Source: Balneolaceae bacterium
Lineage (GTDB): Bacteria > Bacteroidota > Rhodothermia > Balneolales > Balneolaceae
Assembly (NCBI GenBank): GCA_017640605.1
Contig: JAEPQH010000001.1
Location: forward strand, 248,001 to 312,000
Direction: 5' to 3'
Length of the DNA stretch: 64,000 bases
A program made the position numbers and the translations under genes. Under the pieces are notes generated by a model, which worked only from the letters and a program-made list of their open reading frames with translations, was not told the origin of the DNA and did not search any database. Below are positions 37,047 to 45,394 of the stretch, one piece after another. Each line of letters opens with the position of its first letter. Position 1 is the stretch's first letter.

Positions 37047-37097
37047 TGTTACGATTACTACAAAATGAGCCTTCCCGGAACGGAAGGCTTTTTTTTT
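37022..37097 (+). promoter_or_regulatory. Attenuator of the ilv operon: antiterminator and terminator
   Basis: Terminator: AGCCTTCC (37068-37075) pairs perfectly with GGAAGGCT (37082-37089) around a 6 base loop and is followed by nine T. Antiterminator: TCCGGGAA (37026-37033) is the exact complement of TTCCCGGA (37072-37079), and CCG/CGG (37022-37024 with 37081-37083) extends it past one A-A mismatch to 11 of 12 pairs. The two structures share the 37072-37083 strand, so only one can form. The upstream arm lies inside codons 18-22 of the leader peptide. Confidence 0.88.
37068..37097 (+). terminator. Intrinsic terminator inside the ilv leader
   Basis: Perfect 8 bp GC-rich stem, 6 base loop and T9 tract, located between the leader peptide and ilvD, 16 bp before the ilvD start codon. 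A long ATG-initiated reading of ilvD would translate straight through it and give the odd residues EGFFFEH, which supports the downstream start. Confidence 0.92.
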
Positions 37098-37112
37098 GAA
37101 CATGCATCATCT

Positions 37113-38792
37113 ATGGCGGAATTAAATAAATACAGTAAACAGATAACTCAAGACGGTTCACAACCGGCTGCACAGGCAATGCTTCATGCACTCGGTTTAA
37201 GTGATGAAGATCTGAATAAACCGCTTGTTGGTATCGCAAGCACAGGCTACGAAGGTAATCCGTGCAACATGCACCTTAATGATTTAGCAGTACATGTAAA
37301 ACGTGGTGTTAACACCAATCAACAAACCGGTTTGATCTTTAATACCATTGGAATTAGCGACGGCATTTCGATGGGAACACCCGGAATGCGGTATTCTCTC
37401 CCTTCACGTGATATCATCGCAGATTCGATGGAATCGGTGGTTGAAGGAATGAGCTATGATGCCATGGTTGCCATTGTTGGATGCGATAAGAATATGCCGG
37501 GCGCTTTAATGGCCATGCTGCGTGTGAATCGACCCGCAATTCTAGTGTATGGCGGAACCATTGCGCCGGGCTATCATAATGGACAAAAACTAGATGTTGT
37601 TTCGGCATTTGAAGCTTGGGGACAAAAAGTTTCAGGCTCCATCGATGATCAGGAATTCAAAGATATTGTGATGAATGCCTGCCCCGGACCTGGAGCTTGT
37701 GGTGGAATGTACACCGCAAACACCATGGCATCGGCGATAGAAGCAATGGGGATGGCACTCCCTTACAATGCGTCCAATCCTGCAAACGCTGCCGAAAAAG
37801 TGCTCGAATGTGAAGCAGTTGGAACACACTTAATAGAGTTGCTCAAAAAAGATTTAAAACCGAAAGACATTCTCACCAAAAAGTCGCTGGAAAATGCTTT
37901 TCGATTAATCACCGTTCTTGGTGGGTCTACCAACGCCGTGCTTCATTTACTGGCTATTGCAAAAACAGCTGGCATCGAATTTACTTTAAAGGATTTCCAG
38001 AAAATCAGCGACGAAACTCCTTTTTTAGGTGATTTGAAGCCAAGTGGGCGTTATGTGATGGAAGATTTACACAAAGTAGGCGGCATTCCGGCGGTAATGA
38101 AATTCATGCTTGAAAACAACATGTTGCATGGCGATTGCCTCACCGTTACCGGAAAAACAATTGCTGAGAATTTAGCCGAAGTGGACGGATTACAAATAGA
38201 TCAGGATGTAATCCGACCTGTGGATCAACCGATCAAAGAAAACGGCCATATCCAGATTTTGTATGGGAATATCGCCACAGAAGGCGCCGTTGCCAAAATC
38301 ACCGGAAAAGAAGGAGTTCGATTTAGCGGTCCTGCCCGGATTTTTAACAGCGAAGAAGAAGCCAATGAGGGCATCCAAAACGGAAAAGTTCGTAAAGGCG
38401 AGGTAATAATTATCCGTTATGTGGGGCCTAAAGGTGGTCCCGGAATGCCTGAAATGCTAAAACCAACCTCCGCCATCATGGGCGCTGGACTTGGCAAGGA
38501 AGTTGCACTGATTACCGACGGAAGATTCTCGGGTGGATCGCACGGCTTTGTAGTTGGGCATGTAACTCCGGAAGCTCAGGTTGGTGGCAACATCGCCTTA
38601 GTGCAAGACGGCGATCCTATTCGTATCGATGCAGAATCCAATGAAATTGAAATTGAAATTAGTGATGCAGAACTCGCATCCAGAAGAAAACAATGGCAAG
38701 AACCACCGCTTAAAGCAAAAAGTGGAACCTTGTATAAATATGCCAAAACCGTTAGCTCAGCATCCGAAGGCTGCGTTACCGACGAGTTTTAA
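37113..38792 (+). CDS. ilvD: Dihydroxy-acid dehydratase
   Basis: A 559-residue IlvD/Edd-family protein. Cluster cysteines are seen in [18 protein letters not shown] and [17 protein letters not shown]; the C-terminal block [22 protein letters not shown] is the second family signature. It dehydrates dihydroxy-isovalerate and -methylvalerate for Val, Leu and Ile. I start at [10 protein letters not shown] because an ATG 48 bp upstream would place an intrinsic terminator within the coding sequence. It leads the ilvD-ilvB-ilvN-ilvC operon behind an attenuator. Confidence 0.95.
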   Translation: MAELNKYSKQITQDGSQPAAQAMLHALGLSDEDLNKPLVGIASTGYEGNPCNMHLNDLAVHVKRGVNTNQQTGLIFNTIGISDGISMGTPGMRYSLPSRDIIADSMESVVEGMSYDAMVAIVGCDKNMPGALMAMLRVNRPAILVYGGTIAPGYHNGQKLDVVSAFEAWGQKVSGSIDDQEFKDIVMNACPGPGACGGMYTANTMASAIEAMGMALPYNASNPANAAEKVLECEAVGTHLIELLKKDLKPKDILTKKSLENAFRLITVLGGSTNAVLHLLAIAKTAGIEFTLKDFQKISDETPFLGDLKPSGRYVMEDLHKVGGIPAVMKFMLENNMLHGDCLTVTGKTIAENLAEVDGLQIDQDVIRPVDQPIKENGHIQILYGNIATEGAVAKITGKEGVRFSGPARIFNSEEEANEGIQNGKVRKGEVIIIRYVGPKGGPGMPEMLKPTSAIMGAGLGKEVALITDGRFSGGSHGFVVGHVTPEAQVGGNIALVQDGDPIRIDAESNEIEIEISDAELASRRKQWQEPPLKAKSGTLYKYAKTVSSASEGCVTDEF

Positions 38793-38810
38793 TCCAAACG
38801 GCACACAATT

Positions 38811-40550
38811 ATGAATACCATAGAGGCCCCTTCAAAAATGGAAACAAAATCAACGAAAACCACCGAAAGAGTTACCGGTGCAGATGCTGTTGTCCGGATT
38901 TTGCTGCAAGAAGGCGTGGATCTTGTTTTTGGATATCCCGGCGGTGCGATTATGCCGGTATATGATTCTTTGTACGATTATCAGGATAAAATTCATCACG
39001 TACTAGCCCGCCACGAACAAGGTGCAACTCATGCTGCTCAAGGCTACGCGCGAGCTTCGGGTAAAGTTGGTGTTTGTCTGGCTACTTCCGGTCCGGGCGC
39101 AACCAACTTGATAACAGGTTTAGCCGATGCCCAAATAGACTCCACTCCTATGGTTTGCATCACCGGTCAGGTTCCTTCTGCTTTATTAGGATCGGATGCT
39201 TTTCAGGAAACCGATGTAATTGGAATTTCTATGCCGGTTACCAAATGGAATACACAAGTTACACGAGCCGAAGAAATTCCCGAGGCGTTAGCTAAGGCAT
39301 TTTATATCGCAAAATCAGGGCGACCAGGCCCGGTGTTGGTCGACATCACCAAAGATGCACAGTTCCAGGAATTCGATTTCAATTACGAAAAATGTACCGG
39401 ACTTCGAAGTTATGTTCCCGTACCGGAATTGGATCAAACCAAAGTACAAGAAGCCGCTGATTTGATTAATAATGCGGAACGGCCTTACATCCTATTCGGA
39501 CAAGGCGTGATTTTAGGGAATGCCGAGAAAGAATTTAAAACCTTCATCGAAAAGACCGGAATCCCTTCGGCATGGACCATAATGGGGCTTTCCGCTTTGG
39601 AAACCGATCATCCACTAAATGTTGGGATGTTGGGCATGCACGGAAATTACGGGCCTAATCTACTAACCAACGAATGCGATGTATTGATTGCCATTGGGAT
39701 GCGATTTGATGATCGGGTAACCGGAAATCTGGACAAATACGCCAAGCAGGCTAAAGTGATTCATCTGGAAATTGATCCCGCTGAAATCGACAAAAATGTG
39801 AATACCGATGTGGCAGTTTTGGGAGATTGTAAGGAGTCGCTTACAGAGCTGACTAAATTGGTTGAACCAAAATCGCATGATAAATGGCTGCAACGATTCA
39901 GAGATTGCGATGCGATGGAACAGGAAAAAGTGATTCAAAACGAATTGCATCCTACCACCGATTTATTGTCGATGGGCGAAGTGATTCGAATTATTAACGA
40001 AAAAACCAATGGCGATGCAATTTTAGTTACCGATGTAGGCCAACACCAGATGGTTGCCTGCCGATACACTAAATTCAACCAATCGAAAAGTAATATTACC
40101 AGTGGCGGATTAGGTACCATGGGTTTCGGCTTACCTGCAGGATTGGGAGCAGCACTTGGAGCGCCTGATCGAACTGTGGTTACCGTAATTGGTGATGGCG
40201 GTCTTCAAATGACCATTCAGGAATTTGCCACGATTTACCAGACCAGAGCAAAAGTGAAAGTTCTCCTATTAAATAACGAGTTTTTGGGCATGGTACGGCA
40301 ATGGCAACAACTCTTTTTTGATAAGAGATACAGCGCAACTGAAATGATCAACCCGGATTTCCAAACGATTGCAAAAGGATATCATATCCCTACCAACAAA
40401 GTTACCGAACGGGATAAATTGGACGAAGCAATAACTGAATTCATCAATCATGACGGCGCTTACTTTTTGGAAGTGATGGTCGGAAAAGAAAACAATGTAT
40501 TTCCAATGGTTCCCAGCGGAAGCGGCGTTGCAGAAATCAGATTGGAGTGA
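38811..40550 (+). CDS. ilvB: Acetolactate synthase, large (catalytic) subunit
   Basis: A 579-residue ThDP enzyme of the usual three-domain form: activating Glu in ARHEQGATHAAQGYARASGK, FAD/acetohydroxyacid region in the middle (ALETDHPLNVGMLGMHG), and the ThDP-binding GDGGLQMTIQEFATI followed by NNEFLGMVRQWQQLFF. It makes acetolactate or acetohydroxybutyrate. It lies 18 bp after ilvD. The first about 20 residues are a charged extension; an internal Met at residue 10 is an alternative start. Confidence 0.96.
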   Translation: MNTIEAPSKMETKSTKTTERVTGADAVVRILLQEGVDLVFGYPGGAIMPVYDSLYDYQDKIHHVLARHEQGATHAAQGYARASGKVGVCLATSGPGATNLITGLADAQIDSTPMVCITGQVPSALLGSDAFQETDVIGISMPVTKWNTQVTRAEEIPEALAKAFYIAKSGRPGPVLVDITKDAQFQEFDFNYEKCTGLRSYVPVPELDQTKVQEAADLINNAERPYILFGQGVILGNAEKEFKTFIEKTGIPSAWTIMGLSALETDHPLNVGMLGMHGNYGPNLLTNECDVLIAIGMRFDDRVTGNLDKYAKQAKVIHLEIDPAEIDKNVNTDVAVLGDCKESLTELTKLVEPKSHDKWLQRFRDCDAMEQEKVIQNELHPTTDLLSMGEVIRIINEKTNGDAILVTDVGQHQMVACRYTKFNQSKSNITSGGLGTMGFGLPAGLGAALGAPDRTVVTVIGDGGLQMTIQEFATIYQTRAKVKVLLLNNEFLGMVRQWQQLFFDKRYSATEMINPDFQTIAKGYHIPTNKVTERDKLDEAITEFINHDGAYFLEVMVGKENNVFPMVPSGSGVAEIRLE

Positions 40551-40670
40551 CAATATGGAACTGATTAGTCAACCGAGCGCGCTCTGTAGAGAGTATATAT
40601 TCCTAAACTCCAACGTTCTCTTAGAACGGACTTTCGAATTTCATCCACAGCTTCTAAAGCTCTATTAATT

Positions 40671-41210
40671 ATGGAAAAAAGAGAATTCACTATTACCGCT
40701 TACACCGAAAACACGGTTGGATTACTACATCGAATTACCATCATTTTCACTAAGCGAAAAATCAATATCGAAAGTATTACCGCTTCTGAAAGTGAGATGG
40801 AAAACATCTACCGGTTTACAATTGCGGTTACTGAAACCGAAGAATTGGTCGGTAAAGTAGTAAAACAAATTGAAAAGCTCGTGGAAGTTCATAAAGCCGC
40901 TTATTTCAAAAAAGAGGAAGTGGTTCAGCAGGAACTAGCATTATATAAACTGGCTACCGAATCACTCACAAATGGTTTAGAAGTTGAGCGGATCGTCAGA
41001 GAACATTCAGCTCGTTTTTTAACCATCGAAAAGAATTTTGTGGTGATTGAAAAAGCAGGATATAGACGCGAAGCTTTTGCCCTATTCGACGAACTTAAAC
41101 CATTTGGAATCAAAGAATTTGTACTCTCAGGCAGAGTGGCTGTAAGCCGAGCTGAGCATGGAATCGGCGCAGAAGTTCGCGAATTGTTACAGGCCGAAAC
41201 GAACACGTAA
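40671..41210 (+). CDS. ilvN: Acetolactate synthase, small (regulatory) subunit
   Basis: A 179-residue protein with an N-terminal ACT domain (TAYTENTVGLLHRITIIFTKRKINIESITAS split here by strands) and the C-terminal ALS small-subunit domain (ILVREHS-like VEVHKAAYFKKEEV, ENFVVIEKAGYRREAFAL region). It binds valine and stimulates and feedback-controls IlvB. The 120 bp gap after ilvB holds no gene; it contains the small inverted repeat CGTTCT/AGAACG. Confidence 0.92.
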   Translation: MEKREFTITAYTENTVGLLHRITIIFTKRKINIESITASESEMENIYRFTIAVTETEELVGKVVKQIEKLVEVHKAAYFKKEEVVQQELALYKLATESLTNGLEVERIVREHSARFLTIEKNFVVIEKAGYRREAFALFDELKPFGIKEFVLSGRVAVSRAEHGIGAEVRELLQAETNT

Positions 41211-41292
41211 AATCACCAAAAAAGTCACACTAATTGTGTGAAAGGGTTCAAACACTTTTTATTCATATAAATAATCAAAACAACTATCTAAT

Positions 41293-42339
41293 ATGGCAAT
41301 TTTAAATTTTGGCGGGGTCGAAGAAGTAGTAGTAACCCGTGAAGAATTTCCACTGAAACGTGCACAAAAAACTCTGGCTGAGGAAACCATCGCAGTGATT
41401 GGTTATGGAGTTCAGGGTCCCGGACAAGCATTAAATCTTCGCGATAATGGGTTTAATGTAATCGTAGGACAACGAAAAGAATCTAAAACCTGGGATAAAG
41501 CAATAGCTGATGGCTGGGTTCCCGGCGAAACCCTGTTCGAAATTGAAGAAGCGTGTGAGCGTGGAACCATAATTCAATATTTGCTTTCTGATGCAGGTCA
41601 GATCACGCTTTGGCCAACGGTTAAAAAGCACCTTACTGCCGGAAAAGCGCTGTATTTTTCTCATGGCTTTGGCATCACCTATAAAGAACGAACCGGAATT
41701 ATACCACCGGAAGATGTAGATGTGATTCTTGTTGCTCCAAAAGGTTCAGGAACATCCCTTCGACGCATGTTTTTAGAAGGTCGTGGGTTAAATTCCAGCT
41801 TCGCCATTTTCCAGGATGCTACAGGAAATGCGTTAGATCGTGTGGTCGCACTCGGTATTGGAGTAGGATCCGGATATCTGTTCGAAACCGATTTTAAACG
41901 CGAAGTATATTCTGATTTAACCGGCGAGCGTGGTACGTTGATGGGTGCCATTCAAGGAATATTTGCTGCTCAGTATGAAGTATTGCGTGCAAATGGTCAC
42001 ACCCCTTCGGAAGCTTTTAATGAAACGGTGGAAGAACTCACTCAATCGTTGATGCCATTAGTTGCAGAGAATGGAATGGACTGGATGTACGCCAACTGCT
42101 CCACTACCGCTCAGCGTGGTGCACTGGATTGGTGGAAGAAATTCCGGGATGCAAGTAAGCCCGTGTTCCAAGAATTGTATAGCGAAGTAGCTGCCGGAAA
42201 CGAAGCTCAGCGCTCAATCGATTCGAATTCGCAGCATGATTACCGCGAAAAACTAGAAAAAGAACTCGAAGAATTACGAGAATCCGAAATGTGGCAAGCC
42301 GGACAAACGGTTCGAACTTTGAGACCAGAGAACGGGTAA
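41293..42339 (+). CDS. ilvC: Ketol-acid reductoisomerase
   Basis: A 348-residue KARI. The nucleotide motif VIGYGVQGPGQALNLRDNG replaces the common GYGSQGHAHALNLRDSG, and the cofactor loop GQRKESKTWDKA carries Arg and Ser expected for NADPH. Metal-binding acidic residues are in TDFKREVYSDLTGERGTLMG and in the C-terminal helices (ANCSTTAQRGALDWW). It rearranges and reduces acetolactate. The divergent P-loop-like motif is typical of the Bacteroidota branch as far as I recall. The 82 bp before it contain TCACAC/GTGTGA, a small hairpin. Confidence 0.92.
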   Translation: MAILNFGGVEEVVVTREEFPLKRAQKTLAEETIAVIGYGVQGPGQALNLRDNGFNVIVGQRKESKTWDKAIADGWVPGETLFEIEEACERGTIIQYLLSDAGQITLWPTVKKHLTAGKALYFSHGFGITYKERTGIIPPEDVDVILVAPKGSGTSLRRMFLEGRGLNSSFAIFQDATGNALDRVVALGIGVGSGYLFETDFKREVYSDLTGERGTLMGAIQGIFAAQYEVLRANGHTPSEAFNETVEELTQSLMPLVAENGMDWMYANCSTTAQRGALDWWKKFRDASKPVFQELYSEVAAGNEAQRSIDSNSQHDYREKLEKELEELRESEMWQAGQTVRTLRPENG

Positions 42340-42382
42340 ATCTCTTATCTGGTCATCCCTGAGAAGTAAATAAATTCAAAAT

Positions 42383-42486
42383 CGGTCTGACGGATTTCCC
42401 GTCTGACCGATGTTCGAGTTGGAAGTAGCTTCGAAGCTAGAGCTTCTAGACTAAGATTCTCAAGCAGGAGCTTGGGAACTGGGGGA
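42383..42486. repeat. Structured dispersed repeat, copy A
   Basis: About 104 bp shared with a second copy at 43783-43888 in the same orientation. Three hairpins follow each other: CGGTCTGACGG/CCGTCTGACCG (10 of 11 pairs), GAAGCT-AG-AGCTTC and CAAGC-AGGA-GCTTG. The first 68 bases differ from the other copy at two positions; then about 10 bases vary, and a conserved AAGCAGGAGCTTGGGAAC segment follows. It lies between the 3' ends of ilvC and a convergent lipoprotein gene. Confidence 0.9.
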
Positions 42487-42504
42487 AAAATTCATGGCAT
42501 TTAT

Positions 42505-43599
42505 TTAGTTGTTTGGATTAGGTGCCAAGTAGATTCTCTCGGTACTTATTTGCCTCCTTCCATTTCTGTAATAACTATATTTTTTAAAAATCTCTCTTTC
42601 TCTTAAGTCTATTATATAGTAGCTGACTAATGTATTTACTATTGCATATCGCTCATTAGGAGTTAGAAATACTAAATCAGTATTATTCCCTAAAAAAACG
42701 GTGTCACTTATACTATTAGATTCTGGATCATACACATAGAAACTTTCAGTATCACCGGGGGCAATGGCATTCCCATAGTCGGTGATGTACACTTCTTTAT
42801 TATCTTTTCTTACTGCGGCTGTGCCGAAAAAAGGCAGGTTTATAGAACCCATTTGTCGATTTCTTTTTAGATCAAGCACGGGTCCTTTTGGGAAATACGC
42901 TGTATTTCCATCACTGGATAAGACAAAGTAAGAGGCAGGATTAAAATTTACTTCTTCAAAGAGGTAGGTGCGTTCTTGAGTTTCGTAATTGTACTTGTAA
43001 AATCTATAATTTGAATCGACCGCATAAAGAAGTGGAAGCTCGGGATGTAATTCAATTGCCAGATGTTCACTTCCACTGCCATCATTTGAATCTATATACA
43101 CACGACCTAGTTCTGAAACTTTATTGCTTTGGACATCAATTTCCCCAAATACACGTTCCTCCGAAATTGGGTATAAATTTGATTCATCGTATTCCAATTT
43201 TGTAAAAAAGAAAATTTCACCAGAAAGATTTGTTATTAATCCAGCAGCTTTTTCATATATAGCTTCATACTCCCATGTAATAGGATCAACTGCATAGATA
43301 GTACCAGGGCCTGAGCCAAAAATACCTGCTGCTGTACTTACAAATAATTTTTTACCGTCAATGGTAGAAACAATAGAGCGAATTCCTTTAAAGTGACTAA
43401 TCTTTTCAAAACTACCGGTTTCTAAATCAATTACGGCGAGTGTATCAAAGCCTATACCAAAAGTATATAATACACTTTCACCCAAACTCTCCTCTTCCCA
43501 CAAAATGGGTTTTTCTTTGTCTTCGCCCCCTAGAATGCCACAATTTCCAAGTCCAATGAATACCAAGATTGGTAACATAAATAATAATGTACGTTTCAT
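42505..43599 (-). CDS. Beta-propeller (YncE-like) lipoprotein
   Basis: The 364-residue protein starts with a lipoprotein signal (MKRTLLFMLPILVFIGLGNC). The body consists of repeated blade-like strands with the IDL-type turn (LAVIDLETGSFEKIS, IYAVDPITWEYEAIY, FVYDP-like YVYDPESNSISDTVF, YIIDLREREIFKKY), the pattern of YVTN/YncE propellers. Function is unknown; no catalytic motif. I chose the ATG at MKRT; an upstream in-frame start four codons earlier adds only MGVA. The gene is flanked by two direct copies of a structured repeat. Confidence 0.75.
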   Translation of the reverse strand: MKRTLLFMLPILVFIGLGNCGILGGEDKEKPILWEEESLGESVLYTFGIGFDTLAVIDLETGSFEKISHFKGIRSIVSTIDGKKLFVSTAAGIFGSGPGTIYAVDPITWEYEAIYEKAAGLITNLSGEIFFFTKLEYDESNLYPISEERVFGEIDVQSNKVSELGRVYIDSNDGSGSEHLAIELHPELPLLYAVDSNYRFYKYNYETQERTYLFEEVNFNPASYFVLSSDGNTAYFPKGPVLDLKRNRQMGSINLPFFGTAAVRKDNKEVYITDYGNAIAPGDTESFYVYDPESNSISDTVFLGNNTDLVFLTPNERYAIVNTLVSYYIIDLREREIFKKYSYYRNGRRQISTERIYLAPNPNN

Positions 43600-43782
43600 A
43601 GCTACCCCCATTTAGTGTGTTCATTTCGTTAGAAGCACTTCGCTTAAAATAAGTGTATGATATATTTGAGAATAAATTATGAAGAGTGGTTGAATACAAG
43701 TAATTCAATTTAGAATGGTTCAATGATCAATTAAGGATGAAGTAACATTCAAGTTACAAGTAATTGATAATATATTCGGTTT

Positions 43783-43888
43783 TCGGTCTGACGGATTTCC
43801 CGTCTGACCGATGTTCGGGTTGGAAGTAGCTGCGAAGCTAGAGCTTCTAGAATGCGTTACACAAGCAGGAGCTTGGGAACTTGGGGAA
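43783..43888. repeat. Structured dispersed repeat, copy B
   Basis: Second direct copy of the three-hairpin element, upstream of the beta-propeller lipoprotein gene. It keeps all three stems; differences from copy A are one base in the spacer after the first hairpin, one before GAAGCT, and a replaced 10 base linker. It occupies part of a 443 bp gene-free stretch (43600-44042) that also holds a second inverted repeat and a terminator. Confidence 0.9.
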
Positions 43889-43920
43889 TGACAAAATTCT
43901 TGATTTTTAAAGAGTTCTAG

Positions 43921-43971
43921 ATTCCCGCCACTCCTTTGCATAAAGCTCCGGACTGCATGCTTCGCGGGAAT
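43921..43971. repeat. ATTCCCGC/GCGGGAAT inverted repeat
   Basis: ATTCCCGC at 43921-43928 is the exact complement of GCGGGAAT at 43964-43971, around a 35 base centre that can itself pair (AGCTCCGG near GCATGC). Such GCGGGAAT-ended palindromes occur as intergenic repeats in many bacteria. It directly follows structured repeat copy B. Confidence 0.6.
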
Positions 43972-43996
43972 GACTTAGTTTGTATTTAAGAACTGA

Positions 43997-44020
43997 AAAA
44001 GCCTCCATATGGAGGCTTTT
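43997..44020 (-). terminator. Bidirectional intrinsic terminator
   Basis: AAAAGCCTCC-ATAT-GGAGGCTTTT is a perfect 10 bp stem with A and T tracts on both sides, 22 bp after the stop of the small glycine-zipper gene on the minus strand. Confidence 0.88.
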
Positions 44021-44042
44021 CTGTATGGTTTTTTATTTCAGT

Positions 44043-44216
44043 CTATGAATTTGACTCTGCGCTTTCTCGTTTCGACTTTGCCTCAAAACCGGCACCAAAA
44101 ACAACTCCCAGAGCCAACCATAAACCCATATTGCCTGTGATTGCCCCGATTACCGTGCCAATAATTAACCCGTACGCGAACCCACTTCCTTTTTTGTTTT
44201 TCATCGATTTGTCCAT
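44043..44216 (-). CDS. 57-residue glycine-zipper membrane protein (family copy 2)
   Basis: From the ATG of MDKSMKNKKGSGF the protein has 57 residues. Basic N-terminus, one or two hydrophobic helices with a glycine zipper (FAYGLIIGTVIGAITG, then GLWLALGVVFGAGFE), polar tail. The core lines up with copy 3 (near 45.2 kb) and copy 1 (near 6.7 kb) at G-x3-G-x3-G and LW-x2-LG-x3-G. A longer in-frame reading that overlaps the dipeptidase gene upstream is possible but would begin with a GTG and break the shared length. It is the second gene after the VanX-like gene and is followed by a strong terminator. Confidence 0.75.
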   Translation of the reverse strand: MDKSMKNKKGSGFAYGLIIGTVIGAITGNMGLWLALGVVFGAGFEAKSKRESAESNS

Positions 44217-44275
44217 CTGTTTTTTGTTCAATAACTGAATTACGGGATAGCTTACTTTCTGTTGCAATATAAACG

Positions 44276-45007
44276 TCACTCTATGGGCACATCAAAATAA
44301 GTATCGGGAAATTCTTCGGGATTATAGCTAAAGTGCCACCACTCTTTGCTGTAGTTTACGAATCCTTCAGCTTGCATAGCTTCAAGCAATAGCCTTCGAT
44401 TGGCTAATATGCTATGCGGCATCAGAGATGAAAAAGTATGCGATCGTTCATCAAAACAATCGTAGGAAGTGCCCATATTTAGTTCGCTTCCACGAAATTG
44501 GTATCCATTCTCATCCAAGCAAGAATACTCGAAGTTTGTAGGAGCAACATAGGGCAAACGAACAATCGTCAAATCAACGGTAGAACCGCGGCTATGTCCC
44601 GAACGCTCTGCGATGTAACCAAAGGCAAACAGGCTATCTGCCGGAACATTTGGAAAGTAAAACTCTTTGGTTTTTGAGGCTCCCTCTCCTGCTGCCCATC
44701 GCACAAAATGATCTACGGCTTGTTGGGGTCGGTAACAATCGAATACTTTAAGTGACAAGGATTTCGCTAACAACTTCTCCTGAACTGCAGCTAGTGCCAC
44801 CGCTGCAGATTCCGTTAAATAGCATTTTGGTGCACCGTAACCATCAACTTGTTCCCCTACAAAGTTATGAGGCCCTGCATATCGAATTTCTTTGATCATG
44901 GTTGGTGCAACCTCTGAAATCTCGACTAATGGAAAGGAAGTTTGTCCCGAAGCAGCAACCGGGAGTAAACAGATTAGTAGCGTGACTTTTATAAACGATT
45001 TAATCAT
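44276..45007 (-). CDS. D-alanyl-D-alanine dipeptidase (VanX/DdpX family)
   Basis: A 243-residue exported protein (signal MIKSFIKVTLLICLLPVAASG). The M15D zinc site is complete: SGHSRGSTVDLTIV provides His and Asp (S-x-H-x-x-G-x-A/T-x-D), and EWWHFSY provides the catalytic Glu and the third ligand His. The substrate-site segments CYRPQQAVDHFVRWA and DLRYATxxNF-like IKEIRYAGPHNFVG are also present. It hydrolyses D-Ala-D-Ala, releasing D-Ala in wall recycling; without vanH/vanA neighbours there is no reason to link it to vancomycin resistance. I start at the ATG of MIKSF. Confidence 0.92.
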   Translation of the reverse strand: MIKSFIKVTLLICLLPVAASGQTSFPLVEISEVAPTMIKEIRYAGPHNFVGEQVDGYGAPKCYLTESAAVALAAVQEKLLAKSLSLKVFDCYRPQQAVDHFVRWAAGEGASKTKEFYFPNVPADSLFAFGYIAERSGHSRGSTVDLTIVRLPYVAPTNFEYSCLDENGYQFRGSELNMGTSYDCFDERSHTFSSLMPHSILANRRLLLEAMQAEGFVNYSKEWWHFSYNPEEFPDTYFDVPIE

Positions 45008-45040
45008 GTTGAGAAAGTACAATCTTGCATGCAAACTAAA

Positions 45041-45062
45041 AAAGCCTCTGTTTGGAGGCTTT
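45041..45062 (-). terminator. Intrinsic terminator
   Basis: AAAGCCTC-TGTTTG-GAGGCTTT, perfect 8 bp stem with A/T tracts on both sides. It lies between a small glycine-zipper gene (ends 45091) and the downstream VanX-like gene (starts 45007), so the small gene is its own transcript. Confidence 0.85.
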
Positions 45063-45090
45063 TATTCATTTGTTTTTACTGTGTAGGCAT

Positions 45091-45264
45091 TTAATCGTCC
45101 GAACTGCATCCCCACGAATCAAAATCTAAAGTATCTAATTCTCCATTCTCGATCAGTACGCCAAGTACCACACCCAATGCAATCCAGATTCCCATACCAC
45201 CAAAGATTACGCCCATCATAACGCCCATTCCAATTCCGATTGCCATTCCAGTACCTTTTTCCAT
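45091..45264 (-). CDS. 57-residue glycine-zipper membrane protein (family copy 3)
   Basis: ATG to TAA on the minus strand gives 57 codons with an AGGAG ribosome-binding site 8 bases before the start (antisense around 45271-45276). The N-terminal two thirds are a striking glycine zipper (MAIGIGMGVMMGVIFGGMGI then WIALGVVLGV), the C-terminus is acidic (LDTLDFDSWGCSSDD). It shares the G-x3-G periodicity and W-I/L-A-LGVV-x-G block with copy 2, which lies on the other side of the dipeptidase gene. Function unknown; a membrane oligomer is a fair guess from the zipper. Confidence 0.75.
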   Translation of the reverse strand: MEKGTGMAIGIGMGVMMGVIFGGMGIWIALGVVLGVLIENGELDTLDFDSWGCSSDD

Positions 45265-45394
45265 GATGTTCTCCTTGTGTTAACTATGTGATTGAAACGA
45301 GTACGGAGCATATTCTCAAAAGTTTCTGTGGCAAATTTTCTGTTTGTTAAATCGAAGAAAGCTTTCGTTCTTTCAAAAAAATTCGAGGTACCAA

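Noticed and set aside
37065-37112. Extended N-terminus of IlvD
   Set aside because: It would be translated through a perfect intrinsic terminator and adds residues not expected in the family; the ATG at 37113 fits better.
44276-45007. Vancomycin resistance cluster
   Set aside because: Only a VanX-like dipeptidase is present; no vanH, vanA, vanR or vanS genes lie near. Housekeeping DdpX-type function is more likely.
45344-45394. N-terminal extension of the DUF4287 protein
   Set aside because: The residues before MDQQLQ are unlike the family and the extension depends on a non-ATG start.
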